A stretch of 64,000 bases of DNA from Gaiellaceae bacterium. GTDB taxonomy: Bacteria > Actinomycetota > Thermoleophilia > Gaiellales > Gaiellaceae. Position 1 is the first letter of the stretch. Every line of letters begins with the position of its first letter. The DNA lies in contig BPGK01000001.1 in the NCBI GenBank assembly GCA_026002995.1, positions 806,001 through 870,000 on the forward strand, written 5' to 3'. Positions 45,478 to 54,012 of the stretch are shown one piece after another. Below the pieces are notes generated by a model, which was given only the letters and a program-made list of their open reading frames with translations, was not told the DNA's origin and searched no databases. The position numbers and the translations under genes are program-made.

Positions 45478-45501
45478 ATGTCGACGCGGATCCGCTCGTG
45501 A
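45478..45501 (+). CDS. Putative 7-codon leader peptide MSTRIRS of pckA
   Basis: TACGAT (45465-45470) is followed by 7 bases and then ATG 45478; the frame reads MSTRIRS and stops at TGA 45499-45501, which overlaps the pckA GTG 45498 (GTGA). The spacing is that of the leaderless genes here, so the ribosome would load at this ATG and pass to pckA by coupling. Without it, pckA would have a 27-base gap from its only visible promoter. It is too short to be supported by homology. Confidence 0.45.
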   Translation: MSTRIRS

Positions 45502-47093
45502 TCGCGACCGTGCCCGACCGCTCGTCGCTCGCCGTCCACGGGATCGACGAGGTGCGAGGCACCGTGTACTGGCATCCTACGACCTCTCAGCTCTACTCTC
45601 ACGCCCTCCTGCGCGGCGAGGCGCGGCTCGCCGAGGGCGGCCCGCTCGTCGTCGACACGGGCCTCCATACGGGGCGCTCGCCGAAGGACAAGTACATCGT
45701 CCGCGAGCCCGGCTCGGAGAGCCGCATCTGGTGGGGCGAGGTGAACGCCGAGATCTCGGAGGCGCGCTTCGCGGGGCTCCGCGAGAAGGTGATGGCGAGG
45801 CTCTCGGAGAACGACGTCTACGTCGTGGATGCCTTCGCGGGCGCGGATCCAGCGCACCGCCTCTCCGTGCGCGTGCTCACCGAGAGCCCCTGGCATGCGC
45901 TCTTCGCGAAGACGCTCTTCATCACGCCGACGGACGAGGAGCTCGAGGGCTTCGCTCCCGACGCGCTCGTGCTGCATGCCCCGTCGGTCTCGGCGGTCCC
46001 GGAGGAGGACGGCACCCGGAGCGAGACGTTCGTCTGCCTGCACCCGACGAAGGCGGAGGTCGTCATCGGCGGCACCTACTACGCAGGCGAGATCAAGAAG
46101 TCGATCTTCACGCTCCTGAACGACCGGCTGCCGCTCGAGGGGGTCTTCCCGATGCACTGCTCCGCGAACGTCGGCGCGGACGAGCGGGTTGCCGTCTTCT
46201 TCGGCCTCTCGGGTACCGGGAAGACGACGCTCTCCGCCGATCCGGAGCGCCGGCTCGTGGGCGACGACGAGCACGGCTGGTCGGACGAGGGGATCTTCAA
46301 CTTCGAGGGTGGCTGCTACGCGAAGGTGATCCGGCTCTCCCCGGAGGCAGAGCCCGACATCTACCGCACGACCCGAACCTTCGGGACCGTCCTCGAGAAC
46401 GTCGCCGTGGACGAGCGCGGGATCCTCGACCTCGACGACGACTCGAAGACGGAGAACACGCGGGCGGCGTACGAGCTCGAGCAGATCCCGAACGCGCTTC
46501 CCGAGAAGCGCGCCGGCCACCCGAGCGCGGTCGTCTTCCTCACCGCCGACGCCTTCGGCATCCTCCCGCCGCTCGCGCGGCTCACCCGCGCCCAGGCGCT
46601 CTACTGGTTCCTCTCCGGCTTCACGGCGAAGCTCGCAGGAACGGAGATCGGCGTCGTCGAGCCGCAGCCGACGTTCTCCGCGTGCTTCGGCGCGCCCTTC
46701 CTCCCGCAGCCGCCGAGCGTATACGTGCGCATGCTCGGCGAGAAGCTCGCCGCGCATCCGCACGTCAACGTTTGGCTCGTCAACACCGGCTGGACGGGCG
46801 GGCCGTTCGGGGTGGGAAGCAGGATGCCGATCCAGGCGACGCGGAGGCTCCTCCACGCCGCCCTCTCGGGAGAGCTCGACGGGGTCGAGTACCGGGTCGA
46901 CGAGGTCTTCGGATTGGAGGTGCCCGTCGAGGTGCACGGCGTCGACAGCTCGCTGCTCGACCCGCGCTCGACCTGGAGCGATCCGGGCGCGTACGACGCG
47001 AAGGCGCGTGAGCTCGCGGCCCTCTTTCGCGCGAACTTCGAGCGCTTCCCGGACGTCGACCCGAAGGTCGCCGCCGCCGGGCCGCGGCTCTGA
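45498..47093 (+). CDS. pckA: Phosphoenolpyruvate carboxykinase (ATP)
   Basis: 531 residues from GTG 45498. Key strings: [34 protein letters not shown], the kinase P loop [38 protein letters not shown], and the C-terminal [19 protein letters not shown]. These are ATP-type (not GTP-type) PEPCK marks. It converts oxaloacetate to PEP in gluconeogenesis or anaplerosis, linking the nearby TCA genes to glycolysis. Confidence 0.96.
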   Translation: MIATVPDRSSLAVHGIDEVRGTVYWHPTTSQLYSHALLRGEARLAEGGPLVVDTGLHTGRSPKDKYIVREPGSESRIWWGEVNAEISEARFAGLREKVMARLSENDVYVVDAFAGADPAHRLSVRVLTESPWHALFAKTLFITPTDEELEGFAPDALVLHAPSVSAVPEEDGTRSETFVCLHPTKAEVVIGGTYYAGEIKKSIFTLLNDRLPLEGVFPMHCSANVGADERVAVFFGLSGTGKTTLSADPERRLVGDDEHGWSDEGIFNFEGGCYAKVIRLSPEAEPDIYRTTRTFGTVLENVAVDERGILDLDDDSKTENTRAAYELEQIPNALPEKRAGHPSAVVFLTADAFGILPPLARLTRAQALYWFLSGFTAKLAGTEIGVVEPQPTFSACFGAPFLPQPPSVYVRMLGEKLAAHPHVNVWLVNTGWTGGPFGVGSRMPIQATRRLLHAALSGELDGVEYRVDEVFGLEVPVEVHGVDSSLLDPRSTWSDPGAYDAKARELAALFRANFERFPDVDPKVAAAGPRL

Positions 47094-47155
47094 GCGCCTC
47101 GTCTGGTAACGGCGTTCTTACCCGCCTCTCAGGCTGGGACAGCTATAAGGGCCGA

Positions 47156-48232
47156 GTGGCGCTGAGACGCCTCCGCCCGCTCGCTGCGCTGCTCGTCGTC
47201 CTCCTCGCCGCGCTCTCGGCGGGCGGGGCCGCCGGGAGCGCGAGAACCCCGAGCTATCCCTCCACGACGAGGGCGCTCCTCGCCGCACCGCACGGGACGC
47301 TCGATGTCGCGCGACTCGCCCGCAGCTCGACGACCTGGCGCGGCGGACCCGTCACGACGTCAACGGGCGAGACGGTCCGCGTCTTCGTGTCCGACTCCCT
47401 ACCTGCGGAGGCCGTGACGCCCGAGGAGCGGGCGGAGTTCCTCGCGAGCCTCACCCACGGCCCCGAACTCTCGCTCCTCACAGCGTACTTCGCGACTCTC
47501 GAGGAGGTTCAGGAGGTCTGCGGCCGCCGGGCGCTCGGGTGCTACGGGCGGAACCAGATGTTCGTACCGGGCACCGACGAGGGCCTTGCGCTCACGGGCG
47601 CGACCGCCGACGAGGTCGTCCGCCACGAGTACGGCCATCACGTCGCCTTCCACCGCTCGAACACGCCCTGGCTCGCGCTCGACTGGGGGCCGAAGCGCTG
47701 GGCGAGCGCGGTCGACGTCTGCGCGCGGGTCGCGCGGAACGAGGCGTACCCCGGCAACCAGGGCACGAACTACCGCTTGAACCCCGGTGAGGCGTGGGCG
47801 GAGACCTATCGGCTCATGGACGAGCGCAGGGCGGGAATTACGACGGCGACGTGGTCGATCGTCGCGCCGTCGTTCTACCCCGGCGAGCCCGCGCTTCAGG
47901 CGGCCGAGGCGGACGTGCTCGATCCCTGGACGGCGCCCAGGGGCGTCTCGTACCGGCGCACGTTCGGTCGCTCGACGAGGAAGGTCTGGCTCATCCCGAT
48001 CGCGACCCCGCTCGACGGGACGCTGCGTGCGACGGTGACGCTGCCGCGCAACGGGACGCATGAGGTGACGCTCCTGACCGCGAGTCGCAAGACGGTGCTC
48101 GCGCGCGCGACGCGCTCGAGCCCCCGCGTACGCCAACTGACCGCCACTGTGTGCGGCCAGAGGAGTGTCGTGCTCCGAGTTGTCCAACGCGGGGCGCTCG
48201 GCCCGGTCGCGGTGTCGGTCAGCGTGCCGTGA
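47156..48232 (+). CDS. Secreted HExxH metallopeptidase-like protein
   Basis: 358 residues from GTG 47156; TATAAG (47144-47149) ends 6 bases upstream. Signal peptide ~1-28. The zinc motif is HEYGH (His157, Glu158, His161) in DEVVRHEYGHHVAFHR; Glu212 or Glu216 in NPGEAWAETYRLMDE is a plausible third ligand, as in gluzincin-type sites. The ~120-residue C-terminal part looks like a beta-sandwich (WLIPIATPLDGTLRATVTLP). Peptidase activity is inferred from the motif only. Confidence 0.75.
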   Translation: MALRRLRPLAALLVVLLAALSAGGAAGSARTPSYPSTTRALLAAPHGTLDVARLARSSTTWRGGPVTTSTGETVRVFVSDSLPAEAVTPEERAEFLASLTHGPELSLLTAYFATLEEVQEVCGRRALGCYGRNQMFVPGTDEGLALTGATADEVVRHEYGHHVAFHRSNTPWLALDWGPKRWASAVDVCARVARNEAYPGNQGTNYRLNPGEAWAETYRLMDERRAGITTATWSIVAPSFYPGEPALQAAEADVLDPWTAPRGVSYRRTFGRSTRKVWLIPIATPLDGTLRATVTLPRNGTHEVTLLTASRKTVLARATRSSPRVRQLTATVCGQRSVVLRVVQRGALGPVAVSVSVP

Positions 48233-48369
48233 GCGTCCGGCTCACGCCGGCGCTCGCCGCTCTCGTCTCGATTGCGCTCCTCGGAGAAGCGCGCCCCGTC
48301 TCGGCCGAGTGGCTCCGATGCGCGAACGAGCGTCTCGAGGGCGCGACGTTCGTTCGCGTCCGTCGGTAA
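48229..48369 (+). CDS. Small putative secreted peptide
   Basis: 46 residues from GTG 48229, overlapping the metallopeptidase stop (GTGA). It begins [23 protein letters not shown], a plausible signal peptide, then a 21-residue charged segment with one cysteine ([13 protein letters not shown]). The tight overlap suggests translation from the same mRNA. Length is too short for homology. Confidence 0.4.
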   Translation: MSVRLTPALAALVSIALLGEARPVSAEWLRCANERLEGATFVRVRR

Positions 48370-48409
48370 CCCGCGTTCGCGCCTGAGCGATCAGGTAGCG
48401 TCCGCGGTC

Positions 48410-50107
48410 GTGGAGGTGATGTACGACGTCGTCGTCGTCGGAGCCGGTTGCGCGGGCATGCGGGCGGCGATCGAGGCGTACGACACGGGCGCCTCGGTTG
48501 GCGTCGTCTCCAAGCTCCACCCGACCCGCAGCCACTCCGGGGCTGCCGAGGGCGGCATCAACGCTGCGCTCGGGAACACGGCCGAGGACTCGCCCGAGAA
48601 GCACGCCTTCGACACGGTCAAGGGCTCCGACTACCTCGGCGACCAGGACGCGATCGAGATCTTCACGGCCGAGGCGCCCGGCGACATCTACCAACTCGAG
48701 CACTGGGGCTGCGTCTTCTCGCGGAACGAGGAGGGCAAGCTCGCGCAGCGCCCGTTCGGCGCCGCGGGCTCGCCGCGCACGGTCTACTCGGCAGACATCA
48801 CGGGGCACGTCCTCGTCCACGTCCTCTACGAGCAGCTCATGAAGCGGATGGAGGAGGGCTCGCTCGTCGTGCACGAGGAGTCCTTCGCCTGGCGGCTCAT
48901 GGTCGAGGACGGGCGTTGCGTGGGCGTTGTCTGCTGGGACCTCGTCCGCGGCGGCGTGAAGCTCGTCACCGGCCGCTCGGTGGTGCTCGCCACGGGCGGC
49001 ATGGGGCGTATCTACCGCGCCACCACGAACGCGTACTCCTGTAACGGCGACGGGATGGCGATGGCACTCCACGCCGGGCTGCCGCTCAAGGACATGGAGT
49101 TCATGCAGTTCCATCCGACGACCCTCTACCCGAGCGGCGTGCTCATCACCGAAGGCTGCCGCGGGGAGGGTGGCTACCTGCTGAACCGCGATGGCGAGCG
49201 GTTCATGGCTCGGTACGCCCCGAACGCGCTCGAGCTCGCCTCCCGCGACGTCGTGTCCCGTGCCGAGACGACCGAGATCGAGGCCGGACGCGGGATCAAC
49301 GGCTCGGTGCTGCTCGACCTCCGCCACCTCGGGGCGGAGAAGATCCTCACCCGCCTGCCGGGCTCGCGCGAGCTCGCGATGACGTTCGCGGGCGTCGATC
49401 CCATCTACGACCCGATTCCGGTCCGTCCGGGCGCCCACTACATGATGGGCGGGGTGGCGACGGACAACTGGGGGGCGACGGAGCTCGAAGGGCTGTACGC
49501 GGCAGGCGAAGTCGCCTGCGTGTCAGTCCACGGGGCAAACCGACTGGGCGGGAACTCGCTCATGGAGACGATCACGTTCGGACGCCGCGCCGGCCGGGCG
49601 GCGGCCGAGCACGCGCTCGCCTCGGGCCGGCGCGGCGAGGTCTCGGATGCGCCGGCGCGCGACGCCGAGCGCGACCTCGCGCAGCTTCTCTCGCGCACCG
49701 ACGGCGAGCGTCCCTGGAAGATCCGCGACGAGCTCGGCGCCTCGATGCTCGAGAACTTCGGGGTCTTCCGCTACCCGGACCGCATGGAGCGTCAGCTCGA
49801 GCTCATCCAGGAGCTCCGGGAGCGCTACCGCAACGTCGTCGTCGAGGACAAGGGGGAGATCTTCAACACCGATCTCACGCAGGCGCTCGAGCTCGGGTAC
49901 ATGCTCGACCTCGCCTGGTGCATGGTGCAGGCCGGCCTCGCTCGCGAGGAGAGCCGCGGCGCGCATTCCCGGCCAGCCGACTTCCCCGAGCGCGACGACG
50001 AGCGCTTCCTCAAGCACTCGATCAGTCGTTGGGGGGACGACGGCCCGGAGCTCTCGTACGAGGAGGTGCGCATGACCCGCTGGCAGCCCGAGGTTCGGAC
50101 GTACTGA
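48410..50107 (+). CDS. sdhA: Succinate dehydrogenase/fumarate reductase flavoprotein subunit
   Basis: 565 residues from GTG 48410; TAGCGT (48396-48401) ends 8 bases upstream, in the promoter core shared with gltA. FAD-binding [17 protein letters not shown]; the covalent-FAD histidine in [16 protein letters not shown]; substrate site [30 protein letters not shown] and [21 protein letters not shown]. No twin-arginine signal, so it is cytoplasmic. It oxidises succinate (or reduces fumarate). Confidence 0.94.
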   Translation: MEVMYDVVVVGAGCAGMRAAIEAYDTGASVGVVSKLHPTRSHSGAAEGGINAALGNTAEDSPEKHAFDTVKGSDYLGDQDAIEIFTAEAPGDIYQLEHWGCVFSRNEEGKLAQRPFGAAGSPRTVYSADITGHVLVHVLYEQLMKRMEEGSLVVHEESFAWRLMVEDGRCVGVVCWDLVRGGVKLVTGRSVVLATGGMGRIYRATTNAYSCNGDGMAMALHAGLPLKDMEFMQFHPTTLYPSGVLITEGCRGEGGYLLNRDGERFMARYAPNALELASRDVVSRAETTEIEAGRGINGSVLLDLRHLGAEKILTRLPGSRELAMTFAGVDPIYDPIPVRPGAHYMMGGVATDNWGATELEGLYAAGEVACVSVHGANRLGGNSLMETITFGRRAGRAAAEHALASGRRGEVSDAPARDAERDLAQLLSRTDGERPWKIRDELGASMLENFGVFRYPDRMERQLELIQELRERYRNVVVEDKGEIFNTDLTQALELGYMLDLAWCMVQAGLAREESRGAHSRPADFPERDDERFLKHSISRWGDDGPELSYEEVRMTRWQPEVRTY

Positions 50108-50211
50108 TGAAGGCGACGACCGCAGCGATCCGGGCGAGCCGAGGGTCGGTTCCCACCGGCGAGGCTTCCCTCACCCTCGCCTCGTTCGCGCCCGGGAGAC
50201 CCGGTCGATGA
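50107..50211 (+). CDS. Bridging micro-ORF between sdhA and sdhB
   Basis: 34 codons. Its ATG 50107 overlaps the sdhA stop (TGATG) and its TGA 50209-50211 overlaps the sdhB ATG 50208 (ATGA). Peptide begins [18 protein letters not shown]. The exact double overlap across a 100-base gap suggests that it couples translation of sdhB to sdhA, whether or not the peptide works. No family is recognised. Confidence 0.4.
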   Translation: MKATTAAIRASRGSVPTGEASLTLASFAPGRPGR

Positions 50212-51317
50212 AGGTCGCGCTCAAGATCTGGCGCTACGACGGCGCCACCGGCGAGAAGGCGCTCCGCGAGTACGAGATCGAGGCCCCCGAGGAGGCGACG
50301 CTCCTCGACTGCCTCGACATCATCAAGGACCGCCACGACGGGACGCTCGCCTACCGGAAGAGCTGCCGCATGATGATCTGCGGCTCGTGCGGGATGCGGA
50401 TGGACGGCGCGGCGGTCCTCGCCTGCAAGACGCGGATGGCGGAGATCGCCGCGTCCGGCCACGTGCCCGTCATCTCGGCGATGGGCAACCTCCCCGTGCT
50501 CAAGGACCTCGTCGTGGACATGACGCCGTTCTGGCAGAAGATCCGCGCGGTCAAGCCGTGGCTCGACACAGGCTACGTCGAGCCCCCGGAGAAGGAGTTC
50601 GTCGTCCCGCAGGCGGAGATGGACGTGATCCACAAGGAGTCGCTCTGCATCATGTGCGGCTGCTGCGTGTCGGAGTGCAACTCGATGGAGGCCGACCCCG
50701 ACTTCCTCGGCCCGGCGGCGCTCGCGAAGGGGTTCCGCTTCGTCGGGGATCCGCGCGACCGCGCGACGGTCGAGCGCCTCCAGGCGTACTCGGACGAGCA
50801 CGGGATCTGGGACTGCACGCGCTGCTACTTCTGCAACGAGCGCTGTCCGAAAGGCGTCGATCCCCGTGACGCGATCGCGAAGCTCGGCGCCGAGGCGATG
50901 CGGGAGGGGATCGACTCCGACATGGGCGCGCGCCACGCGAAGTGGTTCGTGACCTCCGCCAAGACGACCGGCTGGCTGCGCGAGACCGAGCTCGTCCCCA
51001 AGACGCAGGGCGTCGTTCGCTCGCTCAAGGAGATCGGCTTCGCCATGAGCCTGCTGCGCAGGGGCAAGGTGCCGCCGCCCTTCCCGCCCCACGTCGCGAA
51101 GGACGTCGACGAGGCGCGGCAGCTCTACGAGCTCGTCGAGCGCGAGGGGCACGAGGGCGCGAGGGGCATCGTCCAGCTCGAGAAGCCGCTCGCGCGGCTC
51201 GAGCGCCACGAGGCTGGCTACGAGGAGGCCGCCGCCCGCGGCCCGTACGGGCCGGGGTCGTTCCCGAAGCCGTACCTGCCAGGCGAGAACGAGTCGACGG
51301 AGGAGGGCGCTGCGTGA
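50208..51317 (+). CDS. sdhB: Succinate dehydrogenase/fumarate reductase iron-sulfur subunit
   Basis: 369 residues from ATG 50208, longer than the ~240-residue norm. [2Fe-2S] site CRMMICGSCGMRMDGAAVLAC; [4Fe-4S]/[3Fe-4S] sites CIMCGCCVSECN and CTRCYFCNERCPKG. The extra C-terminal ~120 residues (GFAMSLLRRGKVPPPFPP, YGPGSFPKPYLPGENEST) are typical of SdhB proteins that pair with a CCG-domain subunit. It passes electrons from SdhA to that subunit. Confidence 0.93.
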   Translation: MKVALKIWRYDGATGEKALREYEIEAPEEATLLDCLDIIKDRHDGTLAYRKSCRMMICGSCGMRMDGAAVLACKTRMAEIAASGHVPVISAMGNLPVLKDLVVDMTPFWQKIRAVKPWLDTGYVEPPEKEFVVPQAEMDVIHKESLCIMCGCCVSECNSMEADPDFLGPAALAKGFRFVGDPRDRATVERLQAYSDEHGIWDCTRCYFCNERCPKGVDPRDAIAKLGAEAMREGIDSDMGARHAKWFVTSAKTTGWLRETELVPKTQGVVRSLKEIGFAMSLLRRGKVPPPFPPHVAKDVDEARQLYELVEREGHEGARGIVQLEKPLARLERHEAGYEEAAARGPYGPGSFPKPYLPGENESTEEGAA

Positions 51318-52198
51318 GGAAGGTCGCGTACTACAAGGGGTGCCTGGCATCCCTCTCGGCGAAGGAGCTCGACGTCGCGACTCGGGCACTCGCGCCGAAG
51401 GTCGGGCTCGAGCTCGAGGAGCTCGAGTCGGTCACCTGTTGCGGGGCGGGCGACATCCACGAGGCCGAGCCGGACTACTACCTCCACCTCAACGCCCGCA
51501 TCCTCGCCTACGCGGAGGCGACGGGGACGGACACGCTCATGACGGTCTGCAACGTCTGCACGCTCAACCTGCGCCAGGCGAACCACGCGCTCAAGGGTGA
51601 CGAGGCGCTGCTCGCACGCGTGAACGACAACCTCGTCTCCGTCGGCGCGCCGGCGTACTCGGGATCGGTCGACGTCCTCCACTTCCTCTGGCTGGTCGCG
51701 GCGGGCGAGGGCTACGAGCTGCTCAAGCGGGCTGCGCACCGGGGCCTGCAAGGGCTCAAGATCGCCCCCTTCTACGGATGCCAGATTCTCCGCCCCTCGA
51801 AGCTCCTCGGGTTCGACGATCCCGACCGTCCCGAGTCGCTCGAGCGCATCATCGAGGCGTGCGGCGGCGAGGCGATCGACTATCCGGCGAAGGTGAAGTG
51901 CTGCGGCTTCCCGATCATCCAGGCCCGCGAGGACGTCGCCCTCGCCGAACTCGTCCAGCCGATCGAGCAGGCGAAGGAGGCCGGCGCGGACGCCATGGTC
52001 ACGCCCTGTCCGCTCTGTCACCTCTCGCTCGATGCCTGGCAGTCGAAGCTGCGCAAGCAGACCGGCAAGGACTTCCAGATGCCGGTGCTCCACCTGTCGC
52101 AGCTCATCGGCGTCGCCGCGGGTCTCAGCGAGTCGGAGCTGAAGTTCAAGCGCCACGTGGTCTCGGTCGAGCCCGTGGTCGAGAAGCTCGCGGTCTGA
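51314..52198 (+). CDS. CCG-domain (HdrB-like) subunit, SdhE/MfrE type
   Basis: 294 residues from GTG 51314 (overlaps sdhB stop by 4). Two cysteine-rich CCG domains: VTCCGAGDIHEAE with TVCNVCTLNL, and KCCGFPIIQ with TPCPLCHLSLDAW. This family binds a non-cubane [4Fe-4S] cluster in heterodisulfide reductase and in E-type succinate:quinone reductases (SdhE, MfrE). No hydrophobic sdhC/sdhD anchors are present downstream, so this subunit should deliver electrons to or from quinone at the membrane surface. Confidence 0.88.
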   Translation: MRKVAYYKGCLASLSAKELDVATRALAPKVGLELEELESVTCCGAGDIHEAEPDYYLHLNARILAYAEATGTDTLMTVCNVCTLNLRQANHALKGDEALLARVNDNLVSVGAPAYSGSVDVLHFLWLVAAGEGYELLKRAAHRGLQGLKIAPFYGCQILRPSKLLGFDDPDRPESLERIIEACGGEAIDYPAKVKCCGFPIIQAREDVALAELVQPIEQAKEAGADAMVTPCPLCHLSLDAWQSKLRKQTGKDFQMPVLHLSQLIGVAAGLSESELKFKRHVVSVEPVVEKLAV

Positions 52199-52254
52199 CC
52201 GCGGCCGCTCGACCCGCGCGCGCGCCGCGGCGCGTGGCGGAACGCTGATCTCCG

Positions 52255-53073
52255 GTGTGGTGGCTCGTCCTCATCGGTGCGCTCCTCGTCGCGACGGTTC
52301 TCGCCTGGGGCTGGTTCGAGGCCGGGTGGCTCCGGCGGCGCGTGCTCGAGGTGGAGCTCGAGGGAGTTCCCGCGGAGCTCGACGGGCTGCGCATCGCCCA
52401 CCTCTCCGACTTCCATCTGGGGGTGCCCTCGCGCGGGCGACGCGCGGTCGAGCAGGCCGTTGCGTGGGTCTCGGAGCGCCGTCCCGACCTCGTCTGCATC
52501 ACGGGCGACCTCGTCTCGCGCCGCTCGGGCCTCCCGCTGCTCGAGGAGCTCCTCCGGCGGCTCGACGGCTGCTACGTCGTTCTCGGCAACCACGACCTCG
52601 CCTCGAGCCGCGACCCCTTCTCCCAGCGCGTCGAGCCCGAGGAGCTCGCGGGGATCGACGGGGTCGTTCTGCTGACTGACGAGTCGACCGACGTCTCTCT
52701 TCGCGGGCGCACGGTGCAGCTCGTCGGCGTCGATCCCCGTACCTACGCGGCCCGTGCCGCGAGACCGCATGCGCTGACTGACGAGTCAGCCGACGTCCGC
52801 ATCTGCCTCTGTCACTACCCCGGAATCGTGCGCCGCATCCCCTCGGGTGCGTTCCAGCTCGTGCTCGCCGGACACCTCCACGCCGGCCAGATCGTCGTCC
52901 CCTTCCCGGGCAGGAGGTTGCGACTCGCGCACCTACGCGCCCGCGATGTCGAGGGGCTCTACCGCTACGGCTCGACGACGCTCCACGTCTCGCCCGGTCT
53001 CGGGACGACGTTCGTTCCCTTCCGCTTCTTCGCGCGCCCGGAGGTCACGGAGCTGGTTGTACGATCGCGCTGA
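52255..53073 (+). CDS. Metallophosphoesterase, YkuE-like
   Basis: 272 residues from GTG 52255. One N-terminal membrane helix (WWLVLIGALLVATVLAWGW), then the calcineurin-like site: AHLSDFHLG, ITGDLVSRR, VLGNHDLAS, CLCHYPGIV and LAGHLHAGQI. All metal ligands are present. Substrates of YkuE-type enzymes are unclear (UDP-DAG-type lipids in some). The next gene's ATG overlaps its stop (TGATG). Confidence 0.9.
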   Translation: MWWLVLIGALLVATVLAWGWFEAGWLRRRVLEVELEGVPAELDGLRIAHLSDFHLGVPSRGRRAVEQAVAWVSERRPDLVCITGDLVSRRSGLPLLEELLRRLDGCYVVLGNHDLASSRDPFSQRVEPEELAGIDGVVLLTDESTDVSLRGRTVQLVGVDPRTYAARAARPHALTDESADVRICLCHYPGIVRRIPSGAFQLVLAGHLHAGQIVVPFPGRRLRLAHLRARDVEGLYRYGSTTLHVSPGLGTTFVPFRFFARPEVTELVVRSR

Positions 53074-53387
53074 TGGAGGACAGGTCGCTCGTCTCCCCCG
53101 AGGTTCTCGCGCGCTACGCGGGCGACGCGGCGCTCGAGGTGGACGGCGTCGCCGCCCTCGCCGACGGCGGTCTCCAGCGCGCGAAGGCGGTCGCCGTCGA
53201 GGGCGACGGAGAGACGCTTGCGATCACGCTCCACCTCGAGCTGGAGTGGGGGCGCTCTGCGCGGGAGGTGGGCGAGGAGGCTCGGCGCCGGGTCGGCGAG
53301 TACCTCCGGAGCATGGCCGGGGTGACGCCGGCGTCCCTCGACGTCGTCTTCGAGTCGGTCGGCTCTCCTCCGCCTGCCGAGCGATGA
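53073..53387 (+). CDS. Asp23/Gls24 family envelope stress protein
   Basis: 104 residues from ATG 53073; an internal promoter TACGAT (53060-53065) ends 7 bases upstream. Asp23/Gls24 marks: VLARYAGDAALEVDGVAALAD, LAITLHLELEWGRSAREVGEEARRRV, DVVFESV. Such proteins bind the membrane or act in envelope stress. It is followed by an overlapping acetyltransferase-like gene. Confidence 0.8.
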   Translation: MEDRSLVSPEVLARYAGDAALEVDGVAALADGGLQRAKAVAVEGDGETLAITLHLELEWGRSAREVGEEARRRVGEYLRSMAGVTPASLDVVFESVGSPPPAER

Positions 53388-54004
53388 CGACGCGGCTCGC
53401 TGCGCTCACCGGAGCGACTCTCGAGACGGCGCCGGCCGTTTGCCGCACGTGCGTCTGGTGGCAGACGCGAGGGAACCGCGAGCCCGAGAAGCGCGAGTGG
53501 GTCGAGCGGGCGGAGGGCGAGTGGGGAGCCTGGGGAACCCTCTATCGCGACGACGACGGCCGGGTGCTCGGCACGATGCAGTACGGCCCCGCTCGACTGT
53601 TCCCGCGCGCCTGGGATCTCCCAGCCGGCCCGCCGTCCGACGACGCCGTGCTCGTCACCTGCGCCTATCTCGTTCCCGACGCTCAGCCCTGGGTCGAGCA
53701 GTCTCTCTTCCTCGCGGCGATCGGGGAGGCGCGAGACAAGGGCGCCGACGCGCTCGAGGCCTTCGCCTACCGCTACCGAGACGACGCAGGGTCGTCCGAG
53801 CGCTTCCTCGTCCACCGCACGGTCTTCCCGCGGGACTTCCTCGCCGACTTCGGCTTTCGCACCGTGCGCTCGTCCGGTCGGATCGAGCTCGCGCGACTCG
53901 AGCTCGGCGGAGTCCAGCCCGTGGCCAGGGGCACGCGCGAGAAGGTCTTGGACGCCGTCAAGGAGGCGTTTCAGCCGACGCCCGCGCCGGCGCGTCCCGG
54001 ATGA
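53384..54004 (+). CDS. GNAT-type acetyltransferase-like protein with N-terminal CxxC
   Basis: 206 residues from ATG 53384, overlapping the Asp23 stop by 4. The N-terminus has CRTCVWWQT, a possible metal or redox site. The middle looks like a GNAT fold: VLGTMQYGPARLFPRAWDLPAG, VTCAYLVPDAQPWVEQSLFLAAIGEARDKGADALEAFAY in parts, DFLADFGFRTV. The acetyl-CoA pyrophosphate loop is weak. Substrate unknown. Confidence 0.65.
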   Translation: MTTRLAALTGATLETAPAVCRTCVWWQTRGNREPEKREWVERAEGEWGAWGTLYRDDDGRVLGTMQYGPARLFPRAWDLPAGPPSDDAVLVTCAYLVPDAQPWVEQSLFLAAIGEARDKGADALEAFAYRYRDDAGSSERFLVHRTVFPRDFLADFGFRTVRSSGRIELARLELGGVQPVARGTREKVLDAVKEAFQPTPAPARPG

Positions 54005-54012
54005 GAGGACGC

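Noticed and set aside
47101-47155. Terminator after pckA
   Set aside because: No stable inverted repeat could be found; the segment holds the TATAAG box of the next gene instead.
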